A stretch of 64,000 nt of DNA, taken from assembly GCF_009729205.1 (NCBI RefSeq), contig NZ_VTHB01000002.1, positions 248,001 to 312,000 on the forward strand, read 5' to 3'. How positions within the stretch are numbered: position 1 is the first letter of the stretch; the number at the start of each line of letters is the position of its first letter. The notes beneath the pieces are model-generated. The model was given only the letters and a program-made list of their open reading frames with translations, ran no database searches and was not told the origin of the DNA. Below, in pieces: positions 37,192 through 46,540 of this stretch. Made by a program: the position numbers and the translations under genes. Origin of the DNA: Mycobacteroides sp. CBMA 271. Its GTDB lineage: Bacteria > Actinomycetota > Actinomycetes > Mycobacteriales > Mycobacteriaceae.

Positions 37192-37196
37192 AATCC

Positions 37197-37760
37197 CTAC
37201 TTGATGTCCACTTTGCTTGCTAGCCAACGATTCGCGACGTGCTCCATGGTGATCACCAATCGGCAACGATCGATCCGTGGTGTGGGGTTGGCTACGTTAG
37301 ATATCGATCGGTCGACAAAGAGCATGACCTCGACCCTGTTCGGGGTGGCCGACTTGATGGCGGAATCGACCACGATGCTGCGGCTGACGGCCTTGTTGTC
37401 GACCAGTAGTTTGCGAAGTTGGGCAGCGGATTGGCTGTACTTGTCCCGGAATTCGCCGGTGGCGCCGTCGAGCACCTTGGCGTAATTGTCATCGACCTTG
37501 GCGCTGTCGATACTGGTCAGGACCACCGCATAGTCATTGGCAACTTCCAATGCCGCCTGCCGGGTGTCCAGCACCTCGTGTTGGCGTTTGAGCTGCCACC
37601 CAAGAAATGCAGCCACACCTATCGCAGTGGCCAGGATTAACAGCGGGCCGCCGAGTAAGAGTCCTCGGATCAGCTTGCCCCGTCGGTCCGGACGGGGTTC
37701 GTCTGCTCCTTCCTCGACGTTCTCATCGAACACATCCCTGGGTGGCATTCGCTTAGGCAC
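37197..37760 (-). CDS. Mce-associated membrane protein
   Basis: A 187-residue protein of the Mam/Mce-associated type: an acidic, charged N-terminus (residues 1-30), one membrane helix (LLLGGPLLILATAIGVAAFLGW, about 32-53) and an extracytoplasmic domain (ANDYAVVLTSIDSAKVDDNYAKVLDGATGEFRDKYSQSA) with the 'W/R..L..V' ending. These proteins are thought to stabilise Mce transporters. The GTG start follows AGGAGG. It sits 14 bp after mceF. Confidence 0.85.
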   Translation of the reverse strand: MPKRMPPRDVFDENVEEGADEPRPDRRGKLIRGLLLGGPLLILATAIGVAAFLGWQLKRQHEVLDTRQAALEVANDYAVVLTSIDSAKVDDNYAKVLDGATGEFRDKYSQSAAQLRKLLVDNKAVSRSIVVDSAIKSATPNRVEVMLFVDRSISNVANPTPRIDRCRLVITMEHVANRWLASKVDIK

Positions 37761-37774
37761 GGATCCTCCTAGCT

Positions 37775-39049
37775 CTATTTGGGTGGCGGTGCCAGGTCCG
37801 GCGGCGGACCGCCGTATGGCGTGGGAATGGTGTTGGGGCCAACAGGAGTTGGATCTGTTACCGCCACGCGGTCGTATTCCGGGGGTGGCCCCGCGGTGTC
37901 ATCCCCGGGAGGTCGCGGTGCGTTGCGCGCACCCCGGACGAGTACCGAAGGGTCCGGATTGGCGCAGTAGGTGTATCGATACGGCTCCGGAAAATCCGCT
38001 TGAGACGGAGGATGCCGAGGCAGGCCGTAGTCGCACGAATAGCGTGGGTACGGATCGACGATCTCCCAGACATATCCGTCGTGAAAGATCGATCCCACGG
38101 CGTCGAGCACCGAACCGCGTTGTTCGATAGGAGGAAACAGTGCTTTCAGAGCGGGCACTCGCACGTAGGACAGCTGCGCGACGGTGGTCAGATTGCCGAG
38201 TAACTGGACCATGGTGTCTGAGTTGTCGGCAATCACGGAATCCAATGCCGATAGCGGCCGACTTCCAGTGCCCACGAGTGTGCGGTAGCCACCCTGCATC
38301 CGGTTGGCGCCCGCCATTACATCTCGCAAATTCGCCCCGGTTTCACGCAACTTTGGACCCGCATCGGAGATCATGGTCAATACGGTGCGACTGCTGCGGA
38401 TCAGCCGAATCGTTTCTGGCAGTGCCGAATCCAGTGTTGATATGAGAAACACCCCGCCGTCGAGGATATCGGCTAGCTTTTTAGGACCCGCTCTTCCAAC
38501 GCCGATTTCCTTCGTCATCGCGGCGAGCTCTTTCGGATCAAGCTGTGCAAGAAGCCCTTCGGCATCTGTGACCAGTTTGTAGAACTGCACCGGAATGGCG
38601 GTCTGATTCATGCCGACGGTTTCACCGTCATGCAGAAATGGGCCGTTCCTATGGGCGGGCCGGATGTCGAGATATTGTTCGCCGGCTGGCGAGAGTCCCG
38701 ATACCCGGAACGCCGCATCCCTTGGAATACGGACGCTGGGATCTATCGCGATGTCTGCGAGCAGTCCATCGTCTGCCACCTGGATGGCCTGAACGGTGCC
38801 GATGTGAACGCCGCGCAAGGTCACGTCCTGACCGGCGAGCAGTCCCCCGGATTCGGGGAGCTGTACGCGAAGCGCGATGGTGGGGCGGATCGGGTTGTAG
38901 CCGAGTGCGCCTGCCGACACGTAGCCCAATGCTAGGAGAAACGCACAGAACAACCCTGCGATTGCAACGGTGGCGCGTCGTGCTTGAAGAGCCCGGATCG
39001 CGTCGACGACCGGGGCGATACATCGTGAGATGAGTCGGGAAACGTTCAT
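37775..39049 (-). CDS. Mce family protein, F position
   Basis: The 424-residue protein is the sixth Mce component. After a cytoplasmic leader a helix (ATVAIAGLFCAFLLALGYVSAGALG) anchors it; the MCE domain follows (residues about 55-135: RPTIALRVQLPESGGLLAGQDVTLRGVHIGTVQAI ... GLSPAGEQYLDIRP), then a long helical region and a Pro-rich C-terminus ending PPPDLAPPPK. MceA-F form the substrate tunnel of a lipid importer. Its ATG overlaps the mceE stop by 4 bp. The Pro-rich tail is typical of the last Mce subunit. Confidence 0.87.
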   Translation of the reverse strand: MNVSRLISRCIAPVVDAIRALQARRATVAIAGLFCAFLLALGYVSAGALGYNPIRPTIALRVQLPESGGLLAGQDVTLRGVHIGTVQAIQVADDGLLADIAIDPSVRIPRDAAFRVSGLSPAGEQYLDIRPAHRNGPFLHDGETVGMNQTAIPVQFYKLVTDAEGLLAQLDPKELAAMTKEIGVGRAGPKKLADILDGGVFLISTLDSALPETIRLIRSSRTVLTMISDAGPKLRETGANLRDVMAGANRMQGGYRTLVGTGSRPLSALDSVIADNSDTMVQLLGNLTTVAQLSYVRVPALKALFPPIEQRGSVLDAVGSIFHDGYVWEIVDPYPRYSCDYGLPRHPPSQADFPEPYRYTYCANPDPSVLVRGARNAPRPPGDDTAGPPPEYDRVAVTDPTPVGPNTIPTPYGGPPPDLAPPPK

Positions 39050-40152
39050 CGGTTGGGTCCGTAAATTCTGTTCAGTAGGAGGTTCCACTGGTATCGCAGG
39101 CTGCCGATCATCCCGTGCCAGTCGGTGCCGTCGGGGCCGTGTGCCATGGGATCGCCCGGGTAGTTCATATCGGGCAGTGCGCCGAGGACGAGTTGCTCAA
39201 CATCGCCCGATGCGTGCAGATTGGCCCCGGAGGTCAGCTTGAGAACTCGTGGAATTACCCGGTTGAACGAAGTTAGAGAGGTGGCCGGATCGACGCTGGC
39301 ATCGTTGAACGCCTTACTCAGAGTGTTGATGTCGGCGATCAGTCCGCGGGTATCGGTGCCCTGTAGTGAAGGAAATCGCGAGAGCTGCCGCGTCACGCGG
39401 GCGACGGAGTCGATCAGTGTGAGTATCTGGTCTCGGTTGTCCGCGATAGCAGCGATTGCCGGCTCAGCCGCCGAGAGCGCGTTGTTGATCGTGTCTTGAC
39501 GTGCAGAGAGGGCCGACGCGAGCTTGGAGGTGTGATCAAGCGCATCCTTAATCTGCCCAGAACGGGCATTGAGCCGTGAGACCAGTTCATTCGATTGACG
39601 AAGTAGATCGGCAATTTTTCCCCCGCTATCGCCAACGGCTGAGCCTGCGCCGTTGAGGATGTGGGTCAGGCTTCGAACCACCCCGCCATTGACAAGCACG
39701 GCAGCTGAGCTAAGAAGCTCCTCAACGGTGGCCCCTGCAGAGGTTGCGCTCAACGCAATCGTGCTGCCGTCTGCCATGGGCTGGGCGTTTGCAAACGTGC
39801 CTTGATCAGACCGGATGGCGACGAAGAGGTCACCAAGTGGAGTGGCAGATCTGAGTTCTGCGGTCGCCCCCACGTACACCGGAATGTCGCGGCGGATGCG
39901 CATAGTGACGTGCGCGGTGAACTCTATGGCGTGGATGGTGTCGACCTCGCCGACATCGGCACCGTTGATTTTCACCTTGGCGTGCATGGGAAGGTTTAGG
40001 GCGTTCGCAAAAACCGCTGTCAGACGGAATGTTTCGCCCTCCACCGAGGGCGAAATCGACGGAAGGCTCTCCAAACCGGCTGAGCAGCCAGACAGGACCG
40101 CTATGGCACCTATCGTCATGAGGGCACGCATGTGGCCGATGGAAGGCTTCAT
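39046..40152 (-). CDS. Mce family lipoprotein, E position
   Basis: A 368-residue Mce protein with a lipoprotein signal: MKPSIGHMRALMTIGAIAVLSGC, lipobox L-S-G-C with Cys23. The MCE domain follows (FRLTAVFANALNLPMHAKVKINGADVGEVDTI), then long helices. In known systems the fifth gene (LprK/LprN type) is the lipid-anchored subunit, so this is the E position. Both ends overlap neighbours by 4 bp (ATGA), supporting one polycistron. Confidence 0.88.
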   Translation of the reverse strand: MKPSIGHMRALMTIGAIAVLSGCSAGLESLPSISPSVEGETFRLTAVFANALNLPMHAKVKINGADVGEVDTIHAIEFTAHVTMRIRRDIPVYVGATAELRSATPLGDLFVAIRSDQGTFANAQPMADGSTIALSATSAGATVEELLSSAAVLVNGGVVRSLTHILNGAGSAVGDSGGKIADLLRQSNELVSRLNARSGQIKDALDHTSKLASALSARQDTINNALSAAEPAIAAIADNRDQILTLIDSVARVTRQLSRFPSLQGTDTRGLIADINTLSKAFNDASVDPATSLTSFNRVIPRVLKLTSGANLHASGDVEQLVLGALPDMNYPGDPMAHGPDGTDWHGMIGSLRYQWNLLLNRIYGPNR

Positions 40153-41249
40153 TTGGCGTCTCCCGCCATGAGTTCGAGCATGCCGGTGAGCCCGAAATCA
40201 GGACCATAGTCACGCAGAGTGCCAGTAGCGCAACCCAATTGACGAAGGCCCATGAGATTGCACATCTCCTTGGCGAGCTGGCTGTCCAGGACGATCTTGT
40301 CCGCCAGCGCGTGAAGTCGCACGGCGCCGTTATTGATGTCGATGACGTTCCAAATGTTGTCCAGGGTCAATGGGGCGAGGTCGAAGAACTCGGCCGTTTC
40401 GCGGCGATAGTCGACGAGAGCTTGGGTAATCGTTCGTGCGTCTTTTGTCGTGGATGTCAGTCCGTCTCGGTTCATTTCGAGCACCGATGCCACCCTCATG
40501 AGAATCTGGTTGATCTTCGCGCCGGTCGTTCCAGCGCCGAGGCTCTCATCGGCGAGGATTGTGCTGAGCTGGTGGATATTTGACCCAAACTCGCGAATCG
40601 TCTGCTCGTTCTCCGCCGCTGATTGACTGAGAACGTCGAGGCCGGATGCGATTCGGCTGATGTTCTCCTTAGTACGTGCGCCATGATCCGATCCCAGTCG
40701 CAGGGCCGAGGACAGCTCACTCAGGGTGCCCTTGATGTCATCGCCGCTTTTGGTAGCGATCTGCGCCCCGACGTTCACCAGGCCAGACAGTGGGCCGGCA
40801 CCGGCTCCGTCGCCGCGTAGTGCCACCGCCAGCCGGTCGATCATCGCCAACGTCTTTTCGAACTCCACGGGCGTGCGGGTCCGGCCGAGGCCGATGATGT
40901 CTCCGTCGCGTAGCCTCGGTCCGCTGCGGTAAGGGGGCGTGAGTTCCACATGCCGGTCGGTGAGGATGGACGTGGAGACGGTGACAGCCTGGACATCGGC
41001 AGGTAAGTCGACTGCCTCGTCGAGCACCAATGTGGCCTCGACGGAGTCGCCCTGCGGTGTGATGCGGGAAACGTGGCCCACCGTCATGCCCAACACCGCC
41101 ACGGTATTGCCCTCGTATAGCCCGATGGCATCCTGGAAATGCGCGGTGATCGTCATCGTTTTGGCCTCGGCGCGGGTGATCATCATGGTCACCGCGACGG
41201 CGACAGCGATGACCGTCGCTGTCAGTGAGATAGCCGCTCTTTTACTCAT
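40149..41249 (-). CDS. Mce family protein, D position
   Basis: A 366-residue Mce subunit. MSKRAAISLTATVIAVAVAVTMMI gives the N-terminal membrane anchor; the MCE domain reads MTITAHFQDAIGLYEGNTVAVLGMTVGHVSRITPQGDSVEATLVLD, followed by VELTPPYRSGPRLRDGDIIGLGRTRTPVEFEKTL and the helical CLD-like region. The start at 41249 overlaps the mceC stop (ATGA); a frame open to 41315 lies inside mceC. Confidence 0.87.
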   Translation of the reverse strand: MSKRAAISLTATVIAVAVAVTMMITRAEAKTMTITAHFQDAIGLYEGNTVAVLGMTVGHVSRITPQGDSVEATLVLDEAVDLPADVQAVTVSTSILTDRHVELTPPYRSGPRLRDGDIIGLGRTRTPVEFEKTLAMIDRLAVALRGDGAGAGPLSGLVNVGAQIATKSGDDIKGTLSELSSALRLGSDHGARTKENISRIASGLDVLSQSAAENEQTIREFGSNIHQLSTILADESLGAGTTGAKINQILMRVASVLEMNRDGLTSTTKDARTITQALVDYRRETAEFFDLAPLTLDNIWNVIDINNGAVRLHALADKIVLDSQLAKEMCNLMGLRQLGCATGTLRDYGPDFGLTGMLELMAGDAK

Positions 41250-42289
41250 GCGCAATCCTCGAAGTACTCGACTAAACCGAACTGTTTGGCGCGTCCACTT
41301 ATCGCGCACATCCACGAATCGATCAGGGGGCCCGATGTGAATGTTCCGTCCACCGCGGTGCCGCTACCAGAGGCGTTGGCGGCATTCCGCAAGGCAATCG
41401 GCAAGACCTGCAACGTATTGCGGAACAATGCGTCATGTTCGGCGATCATCCGAGAGAAGTCGCGAACGCTTGCCAGCATGTCGTTGAGGGCGGGTGCGTC
41501 GTCGAGGATTCGGGACAGCGTGGCCACCATGGCGGTGGTGCCAGCGAACAATCGTTCAACCGCTGCACGGCGCGAGGTGATTTCCTTGAGCAGGTCGCGG
41601 CCTTGCGTCACCAGCAGCCCGAGGTTGGCCTTTTGGTTCAGGATCGTTGTGGTGAGCGTGTCGGTGCTGGCCAGCAGGGTGCCGAGCTGATCTCGCCGAT
41701 CCGAGACAACTTTAGATAGCGACCGCAGGTTGCGCAGAGCGTCCGGGAGCGCTTCGGGCAGGCCCTGGAGACTGCGGGAGGCGGTGGTCATGGACTCGGC
41801 GATTTGATCGGCGTCTATTTGATCGAATGTTGTTGTGGCATCGGCTAAAGCAGTTTGCAGGTTGTAGGGTGCCGCGGTGTTCTGCAAGGGGATCGTGCGG
41901 TCTGTGAGGTCCCCCGCGCGCCCGGGAGTCACCTCGATGTAGCGGGACCCTAGGAGGGTCGTCAGCCTGATGTCCGCCCTGGTGTCGCTGCCAAGGAGGA
42001 CGTTGTTGTTGATCGACAACCAGATATCGACGCGATCACCGGCGAGTTTCAGGGATTCGACCTTGCCTACCGGGATGCCCGCGATCGTGACTTGATCGCC
42101 CTTACGAACGGAGGCTGCCTGCAAGAACTCGGCCCGGTAGATGGTTTTCCCAATATTGACGGCGCCGACTAGGCTGATTGCACCAACCACAACAGCGATG
42201 CTGGCTAGGGCGACCAGACCCAGTTTGACCCTGTTGTAGTCCTCAAGGGCGCCTCTGAGCTTCAGGCCGGCGAATGCGCGTTTGATCAT
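41246..42289 (-). CDS. Mce family protein, C position
   Basis: A 347-residue Mce subunit with an N-terminal anchor (VKLGLVALASIAVVVGAISLVGAVNIG) and MCE domain YRAEFLQAASVRKGDQVTIAGIPVGKVESLKLAGDRVDIWLSINNNVLLGSDTRADIRLTTLLGSRYIEVTPG. The remainder is mainly helical and ends with a short Cys-containing tail (DSWMCAISGR ... EYFEDCA). It starts 10 bp after mceB. Part of the lipid-import complex in the cell envelope. Confidence 0.87.
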   Translation of the reverse strand: MIKRAFAGLKLRGALEDYNRVKLGLVALASIAVVVGAISLVGAVNIGKTIYRAEFLQAASVRKGDQVTIAGIPVGKVESLKLAGDRVDIWLSINNNVLLGSDTRADIRLTTLLGSRYIEVTPGRAGDLTDRTIPLQNTAAPYNLQTALADATTTFDQIDADQIAESMTTASRSLQGLPEALPDALRNLRSLSKVVSDRRDQLGTLLASTDTLTTTILNQKANLGLLVTQGRDLLKEITSRRAAVERLFAGTTAMVATLSRILDDAPALNDMLASVRDFSRMIAEHDALFRNTLQVLPIALRNAANASGSGTAVDGTFTSGPLIDSWMCAISGRAKQFGLVEYFEDCA

Positions 42290-42299
42290 AACGTGTGAC

Positions 42300-43343
42300 C
42301 TACCTGCATATCGGTGTGTTTTTCATGGTGTTCCCGGGTGTCGCTGCCCGCACGATGTCGGGAATCAGTCGGCCGAGGAAGTCGAAAATGGTGACGTTGA
42401 TATCGCAGGGATACACATCGGCATAGGTCCCGGATTGCATCGCGCGGGCCACACCCTTGAGCATGGCCGGTAGGTTGGCGCCGAAGTACGCGAACCGGTC
42501 GCGCGCATCGGCGGTGAGATAGCGGGTGAGACCGGGTTCGCGGGCCATCAGTTCGTTGATATCCGGCTGGATGCTTCCGGCGATCGTGGACAGTCGGTTC
42601 ACGGTGGAGTTAATGGAGCCGACCGATGCGACGAGTTCGGAACGCCGAGTTCCCAACGCCACCATCAACTCTCGGGTGCGTGAAATGACTAGCTGCAGAT
42701 TCGTGTTCTGGTTCGCCAGGATGCTTACCGTGTCGTTCAGGTTGGTGATGACATCCCCGAGGATCTGATCGGGGCCGGCGAATAGTTCTGCCAGTGCCGA
42801 GGTCTGTGTGATGAGCGTCAGTACCGAACTGCTATCTCCTTGCAGCGCTTGGACAATTCCTTTGGTGAGGTTGTCGACTTGCTGTGGGTCCAACAACGCG
42901 AAGAGCGGTTCAAATCCACGCAGAAGCTTCGTGATGTCGAAGGAGGGCTCCGTACGCTCGACGGGTATCTGGCCGCGATCGGTCAGAATCAGTCTCTTCT
43001 CATCTCGCCCGGGCGCCAAGCCGAGATAGCGCTGTCCCACTATGTTTTGGTACGTCACCGATGCCACGGTGTCGGTGTAGAGGGTCTGTTCCCGATGTAC
43101 CTGAAATGTCACATTTGCCAGTGCGCCATCCCCCAAGACGATCTTCTCCACCCTGCCGACGCGCACTCCGGCGACCCGGACGTCATCACCGGCATGCAGT
43201 CCCGCCACGTTGGTGAACACCGCCGAATAGGTATTCACCGGCCCGGTGACCGTGCGCAGCAAGGTCACCGATACCAGCCAGGTAACCGATACACACAGCA
43301 CTAGGAAAAGGGCCAGGCCGATGGATGCTCTGCGAATGTTCAC
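42300..43343 (-). CDS. Mce family protein, B position
   Basis: A 347-residue Mce subunit. The GTG at 43343 (VNIRRASIGLALFLVLCVSVTWL) follows GGAGAGG and starts 4 bp after the mceA stop; a longer frame overlaps mceA. The MCE domain is YSAVFTNVAGLHAGDDVRVAGVRVGRVEKIVLGDGALANVTFQV with QRYLGLAPG, then helical repeats and a terminal YPCDINVTIFDFLGRLIPDIV that carries the C-terminal Cys seen in many Mce proteins. Confidence 0.86.
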   Translation of the reverse strand: MNIRRASIGLALFLVLCVSVTWLVSVTLLRTVTGPVNTYSAVFTNVAGLHAGDDVRVAGVRVGRVEKIVLGDGALANVTFQVHREQTLYTDTVASVTYQNIVGQRYLGLAPGRDEKRLILTDRGQIPVERTEPSFDITKLLRGFEPLFALLDPQQVDNLTKGIVQALQGDSSSVLTLITQTSALAELFAGPDQILGDVITNLNDTVSILANQNTNLQLVISRTRELMVALGTRRSELVASVGSINSTVNRLSTIAGSIQPDINELMAREPGLTRYLTADARDRFAYFGANLPAMLKGVARAMQSGTYADVYPCDINVTIFDFLGRLIPDIVRAATPGNTMKNTPICR

Positions 43344-43347
43344 CGCG

Positions 43348-44805
43348 TTACCTCTCCAAGTCTGGTGCGATATGCACCGCAGTGCCACGTACCACGGGTC
43401 CCAGCAGCAGGCGATCTGAGGAACTTGCTTGGTGGCCGACGATCTGACTCAATTGGGCACCCTCGGTCGGCCCGCCGACCGGGCCGACCGTGCCGCCGAA
43501 CTTCGCAGGCTGGGGTTGGGCTTCGGCGTGGTCAGCCGTATCCGGACTCGGGGGTGGGATCGGTGCGGGAGACGCGGTCGCGCCGACCCCGCCTGGTACC
43601 TCGCCGGCATGCCGAACGGAATCGCGTGGCGGCGCCCGGTTGGGGCGGTTCTCGTTGGCTCCCGGCGGAGGTGGAATGCCCATCGAGGCCAGGGCCGGGA
43701 ATAGATCCGGAGCAGTTGGTACCTCTGGGGCCGTTTGGCAGCTGGGGCCCTCAAGCTTGCCGTAGCGGGGGCAGTCGGCGCGGACATACTGCCGGTAAGG
43801 AGCCAGGGTCACGATAACTTTGATGACGTAGTTGTGCCGGTCCGTGTCGTAGGTGTCCTCGACGCGTTCGGCCATCCGACTCATGCGGGTGGCAATTGGC
43901 GCGAACTTGTCAGCGTTGTCGGCAAGGACCCCGACGACGGGCGTTAGTTGGGTGGTGATGGCGATGAGTCGATCTGTTTGGTTGTCGAATGCGTCGCCAA
44001 GCGTTCCGGTCGTGCGCACGCCGGCCGATAGCAGGCCGGTCAGCTCAGATCGTGTCTCGGCGAGGGCTCGCATCGGTGCGACAGCGTTCTGCAACGCGTC
44101 ACTCAAGCCTGGTTCGGCCTGCCGCAGTGCTTGGGTAGCGGCAGCCAGAGCGGATAGGGAGCTCGGCTCGTCGTTTCCTCCTACGACCGTATTCAGTTGA
44201 CTGACAATATCTTTCAGGTCAGCTCCGGCGGCCCGCAACATACTGCCGCGACTCTCGGTAGCGCCACTCAGCGCCGCTAGCACTCCGACGGTGTTGTCGG
44301 CGGGTTCTCGGCTCACAGACTTGAGTAGCTGTCGAATCTTCGTCAGAAGCGACTGAAATAGAACGGTCGGCAAGCTGGTGTCTTCGTGAATCACCGAGCC
44401 CGAGCGCAGCGGCAAGACGCGCGGCCCATTCGAGACGAGCTGTACCGAAGAAACCGCGAAAACATTCGATGGGACAACGCGCGCAGTGACGGTGTCGGGA
44501 ATCCGGGATGCGTAGCGCGGCTTGAGGTTTATTCTTACCGTGTTCGGTTGGCCGTTTCCGTGCAGCTGCACCTCGGCCACCTCACCCACCAACAGGCCGC
44601 GGAACTTCACATCCGATTTGGCCGGCAGACCGTCGCCCACGTTGACCAACTCAGCGCTTACACGCACGATATCATCAAGTCTACCTTTGGATTTCATCAG
44701 ACACAGCTGGATGACGCCGGCGACGATGGCGCAAAAGCACACGCCAGCGACAAACAGGCGCCGGTTAGACGGTCCACGAAAGTCTGAGTCGAATGAGTTT
44801 GGCAT
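43348..44805 (-). CDS. Mce family protein, A position, with Pro-rich tail
   Basis: The 485-residue first Mce subunit starts with RRLFVAGVCFCAIVAGVIQLCLM (anchor), then the MCE domain VRVSAELVNVGDGLPAKSDVKFRGLLVGEVAEVQLHGNGQPNTVRINL. After the helical region and a CPRYG..EGPSC Cys pair, the last about 130 residues are Pro-rich and low in complexity (GIPPPPGANENRPNRAPPRDSV onward). It starts 1 bp after the YrbEB stop. No tag distinguishes which numbered mce family this is. Confidence 0.87.
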   Translation of the reverse strand: MPNSFDSDFRGPSNRRLFVAGVCFCAIVAGVIQLCLMKSKGRLDDIVRVSAELVNVGDGLPAKSDVKFRGLLVGEVAEVQLHGNGQPNTVRINLKPRYASRIPDTVTARVVPSNVFAVSSVQLVSNGPRVLPLRSGSVIHEDTSLPTVLFQSLLTKIRQLLKSVSREPADNTVGVLAALSGATESRGSMLRAAGADLKDIVSQLNTVVGGNDEPSSLSALAAATQALRQAEPGLSDALQNAVAPMRALAETRSELTGLLSAGVRTTGTLGDAFDNQTDRLIAITTQLTPVVGVLADNADKFAPIATRMSRMAERVEDTYDTDRHNYVIKVIVTLAPYRQYVRADCPRYGKLEGPSCQTAPEVPTAPDLFPALASMGIPPPPGANENRPNRAPPRDSVRHAGEVPGGVGATASPAPIPPPSPDTADHAEAQPQPAKFGGTVGPVGGPTEGAQLSQIVGHQASSSDRLLLGPVVRGTAVHIAPDLER

Positions 44806-44806
44806 G

Positions 44807-45667
44807 CTATCCGCCGAACCTTGCGCCCGAGTCGACGCTCCACAGCGCCATAGTGAGCAGCATGTTCACCACAATCACGACAGTGATGCTGGCGCGCATC
44901 GCACGCCCGGCCGCCACCCCCACACCCGCAGGACCGCCGCTGGCGTAGTAGCCGTAGTAGCACTGCATCGTAGAGGCGGTGAACACGAAGACGACGGCCT
45001 TGATGACCGCGAAGAACACGTCGCGTCCGCTGGTGGCCAGGTTGAAGTAGTGAAGGTAGGTGCCCACAGACTGGTCCCCGACGACACCCGCCACGACCTG
45101 AGCAGTCAGATACGCGGCGGCAAGACAGATCAGGAACAGCGGGATGGCGGCCGCGACCGCCGCCGCTACGCGGGTGGTGACAAGGTACGCAATGGAATTG
45201 ATGGCAAGGGCATCCAGGGCGTCAATCTCCTCATTGATGCGCATCGCGCCCAGCTGCGCCGTGAAGCGGCAACCGGCCTGGGTTGCGAACGCCAGAGCGA
45301 TCATGACCGGCGCGAGTTCACGCGTCCCAACGAATGAGGAAATCAATCCGGTGGCCGGCCCCAGCCCGAGCAGGTTGAGGGCGTTGTAACCCTCCACGCT
45401 GATGAGTGCACCGGCGGTGGCGCCCAGCACGATCGAGACCCCGATCGTACCGCCGCCTACCACGATCGCCCCGTTGCCCCACGAGATGTCGGCCAGTACT
45501 CGGATGAATTCCTTGGAGTATCGCCGTGCCACGAAGGGTATGGAAATTAGAATGTTCCGAAAGAAGTAACTGATGTGGCCGCTCTTGGCTACCAGCATTC
45601 CCGCGGCCCGCGCGGTGGTGACTACCGGCCGCAATATGGGAAACGGGTGATGAGTCGATGCAGTCAT
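44807..45667 (-). CDS. YrbE/MlaE-type ABC permease B
   Basis: A 286-residue integral membrane permease of the MlaE family: five to six hydrophobic segments and the conserved cytoplasmic motif AGCRFTAQLGAMRINEEIDALDALAINSIAYLVTTRV (the E-x-D-A-L signature). Together with YrbEA it forms the channel part of the Mce importer; the ATPase (MceG/Mkl) is encoded elsewhere in mycobacteria. It lies 3 bp after yrbEA and 1 bp before mceA. Confidence 0.9.
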   Translation of the reverse strand: MTASTHHPFPILRPVVTTARAAGMLVAKSGHISYFFRNILISIPFVARRYSKEFIRVLADISWGNGAIVVGGGTIGVSIVLGATAGALISVEGYNALNLLGLGPATGLISSFVGTRELAPVMIALAFATQAGCRFTAQLGAMRINEEIDALDALAINSIAYLVTTRVAAAVAAAIPLFLICLAAAYLTAQVVAGVVGDQSVGTYLHYFNLATSGRDVFFAVIKAVVFVFTASTMQCYYGYYASGGPAGVGVAAGRAMRASITVVIVVNMLLTMALWSVDSGARFGG

Positions 45668-45670
45668 GTC

Positions 45671-46540
45671 TCAGAAACTCGCTCGGGGAAAGATGACGAT
45701 GTAGAGCTGGGTCATCACGACGTTGACGATCATCAGCAGCAGAATCGATTCGACCACCGCGGCGTTGACGGAGTTGGCCACTCCCGCTGGCCCACCACGA
45801 GTACTTAATCCCTTGTGGCAGCTCACAATTGCCACGATGCAGCCAAACACCACAGCTTTAGCCAGTGCCAGCATGAGATCCCCGAGCGTTGCGAACGAGG
45901 AGAAGGTCGCCACGAATGATCCCGGGGTGCCGTTTTGCATGTAGACGTTGAACGTATAGCCAGCGAGAAAGCCGACAAAACTAGTTAGACCGGTCAGTGC
46001 CATCCCCACGACGATGACCGCCACAAAGCGCGGGACGACCAGGCGGTGAATCGGGGACACACCCATCACCGTCATGGCATCGATTTCTTCACGCATTGTC
46101 CGGGAGCCCAAATCCGCGCATACCGCCGAACCGACAGCGGCCGCCAGCAGCACGGCTGCCACCAGTGGCGCACCCTGTCGGATGACCGCAAGGCCGGTCG
46201 CAGCACCCGCGAGAGATGTCGCGCCGACCTGTCCGGCCAGCAGGCTGAACTGGATAGCCAATGTGACGCCAATCGGTATCGTCACGAAAATTGTTGGTAC
46301 GAAAGCAGTTGAGGCCATAAACGCCGCTTGTTGCACGAACTCTCGGAACTGCAGGCGTCCGGCGACAATATCTGCGAATAGGCACTGCACCGTCCGAATT
46401 GCCAGCACGACCTGCCCCCCTACGGTGTCCAGGGACATGACTGGATGCGAAGCGATGTACCGCCGTCCCCAGCCGATCACCTCACTGCTGACGTCACGCT
46501 CCAGGGGTGGTCGAGCGTCGTAGTCGCTCTGCGTAGTCAT
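45671..46540 (-). CDS. YrbE/MlaE-type ABC permease A
   Basis: A 289-residue MlaE-family permease with the motif VGSAVCADLGSRTMREEIDAMTVMGVSPIHRLVVPRF. Hydrophobic segments cover most of residues 60-285. ATG at 46540 follows AGAAGG; a GTG at 46546 is the alternative. Its start lies inside the last codons of the preceding membrane protein gene (overlap 46537-46540), so the transport genes are coupled to that gene. Confidence 0.9.
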   Translation of the reverse strand: MTTQSDYDARPPLERDVSSEVIGWGRRYIASHPVMSLDTVGGQVVLAIRTVQCLFADIVAGRLQFREFVQQAAFMASTAFVPTIFVTIPIGVTLAIQFSLLAGQVGATSLAGAATGLAVIRQGAPLVAAVLLAAAVGSAVCADLGSRTMREEIDAMTVMGVSPIHRLVVPRFVAVIVVGMALTGLTSFVGFLAGYTFNVYMQNGTPGSFVATFSSFATLGDLMLALAKAVVFGCIVAIVSCHKGLSTRGGPAGVANSVNAAVVESILLLMIVNVVMTQLYIVIFPRASF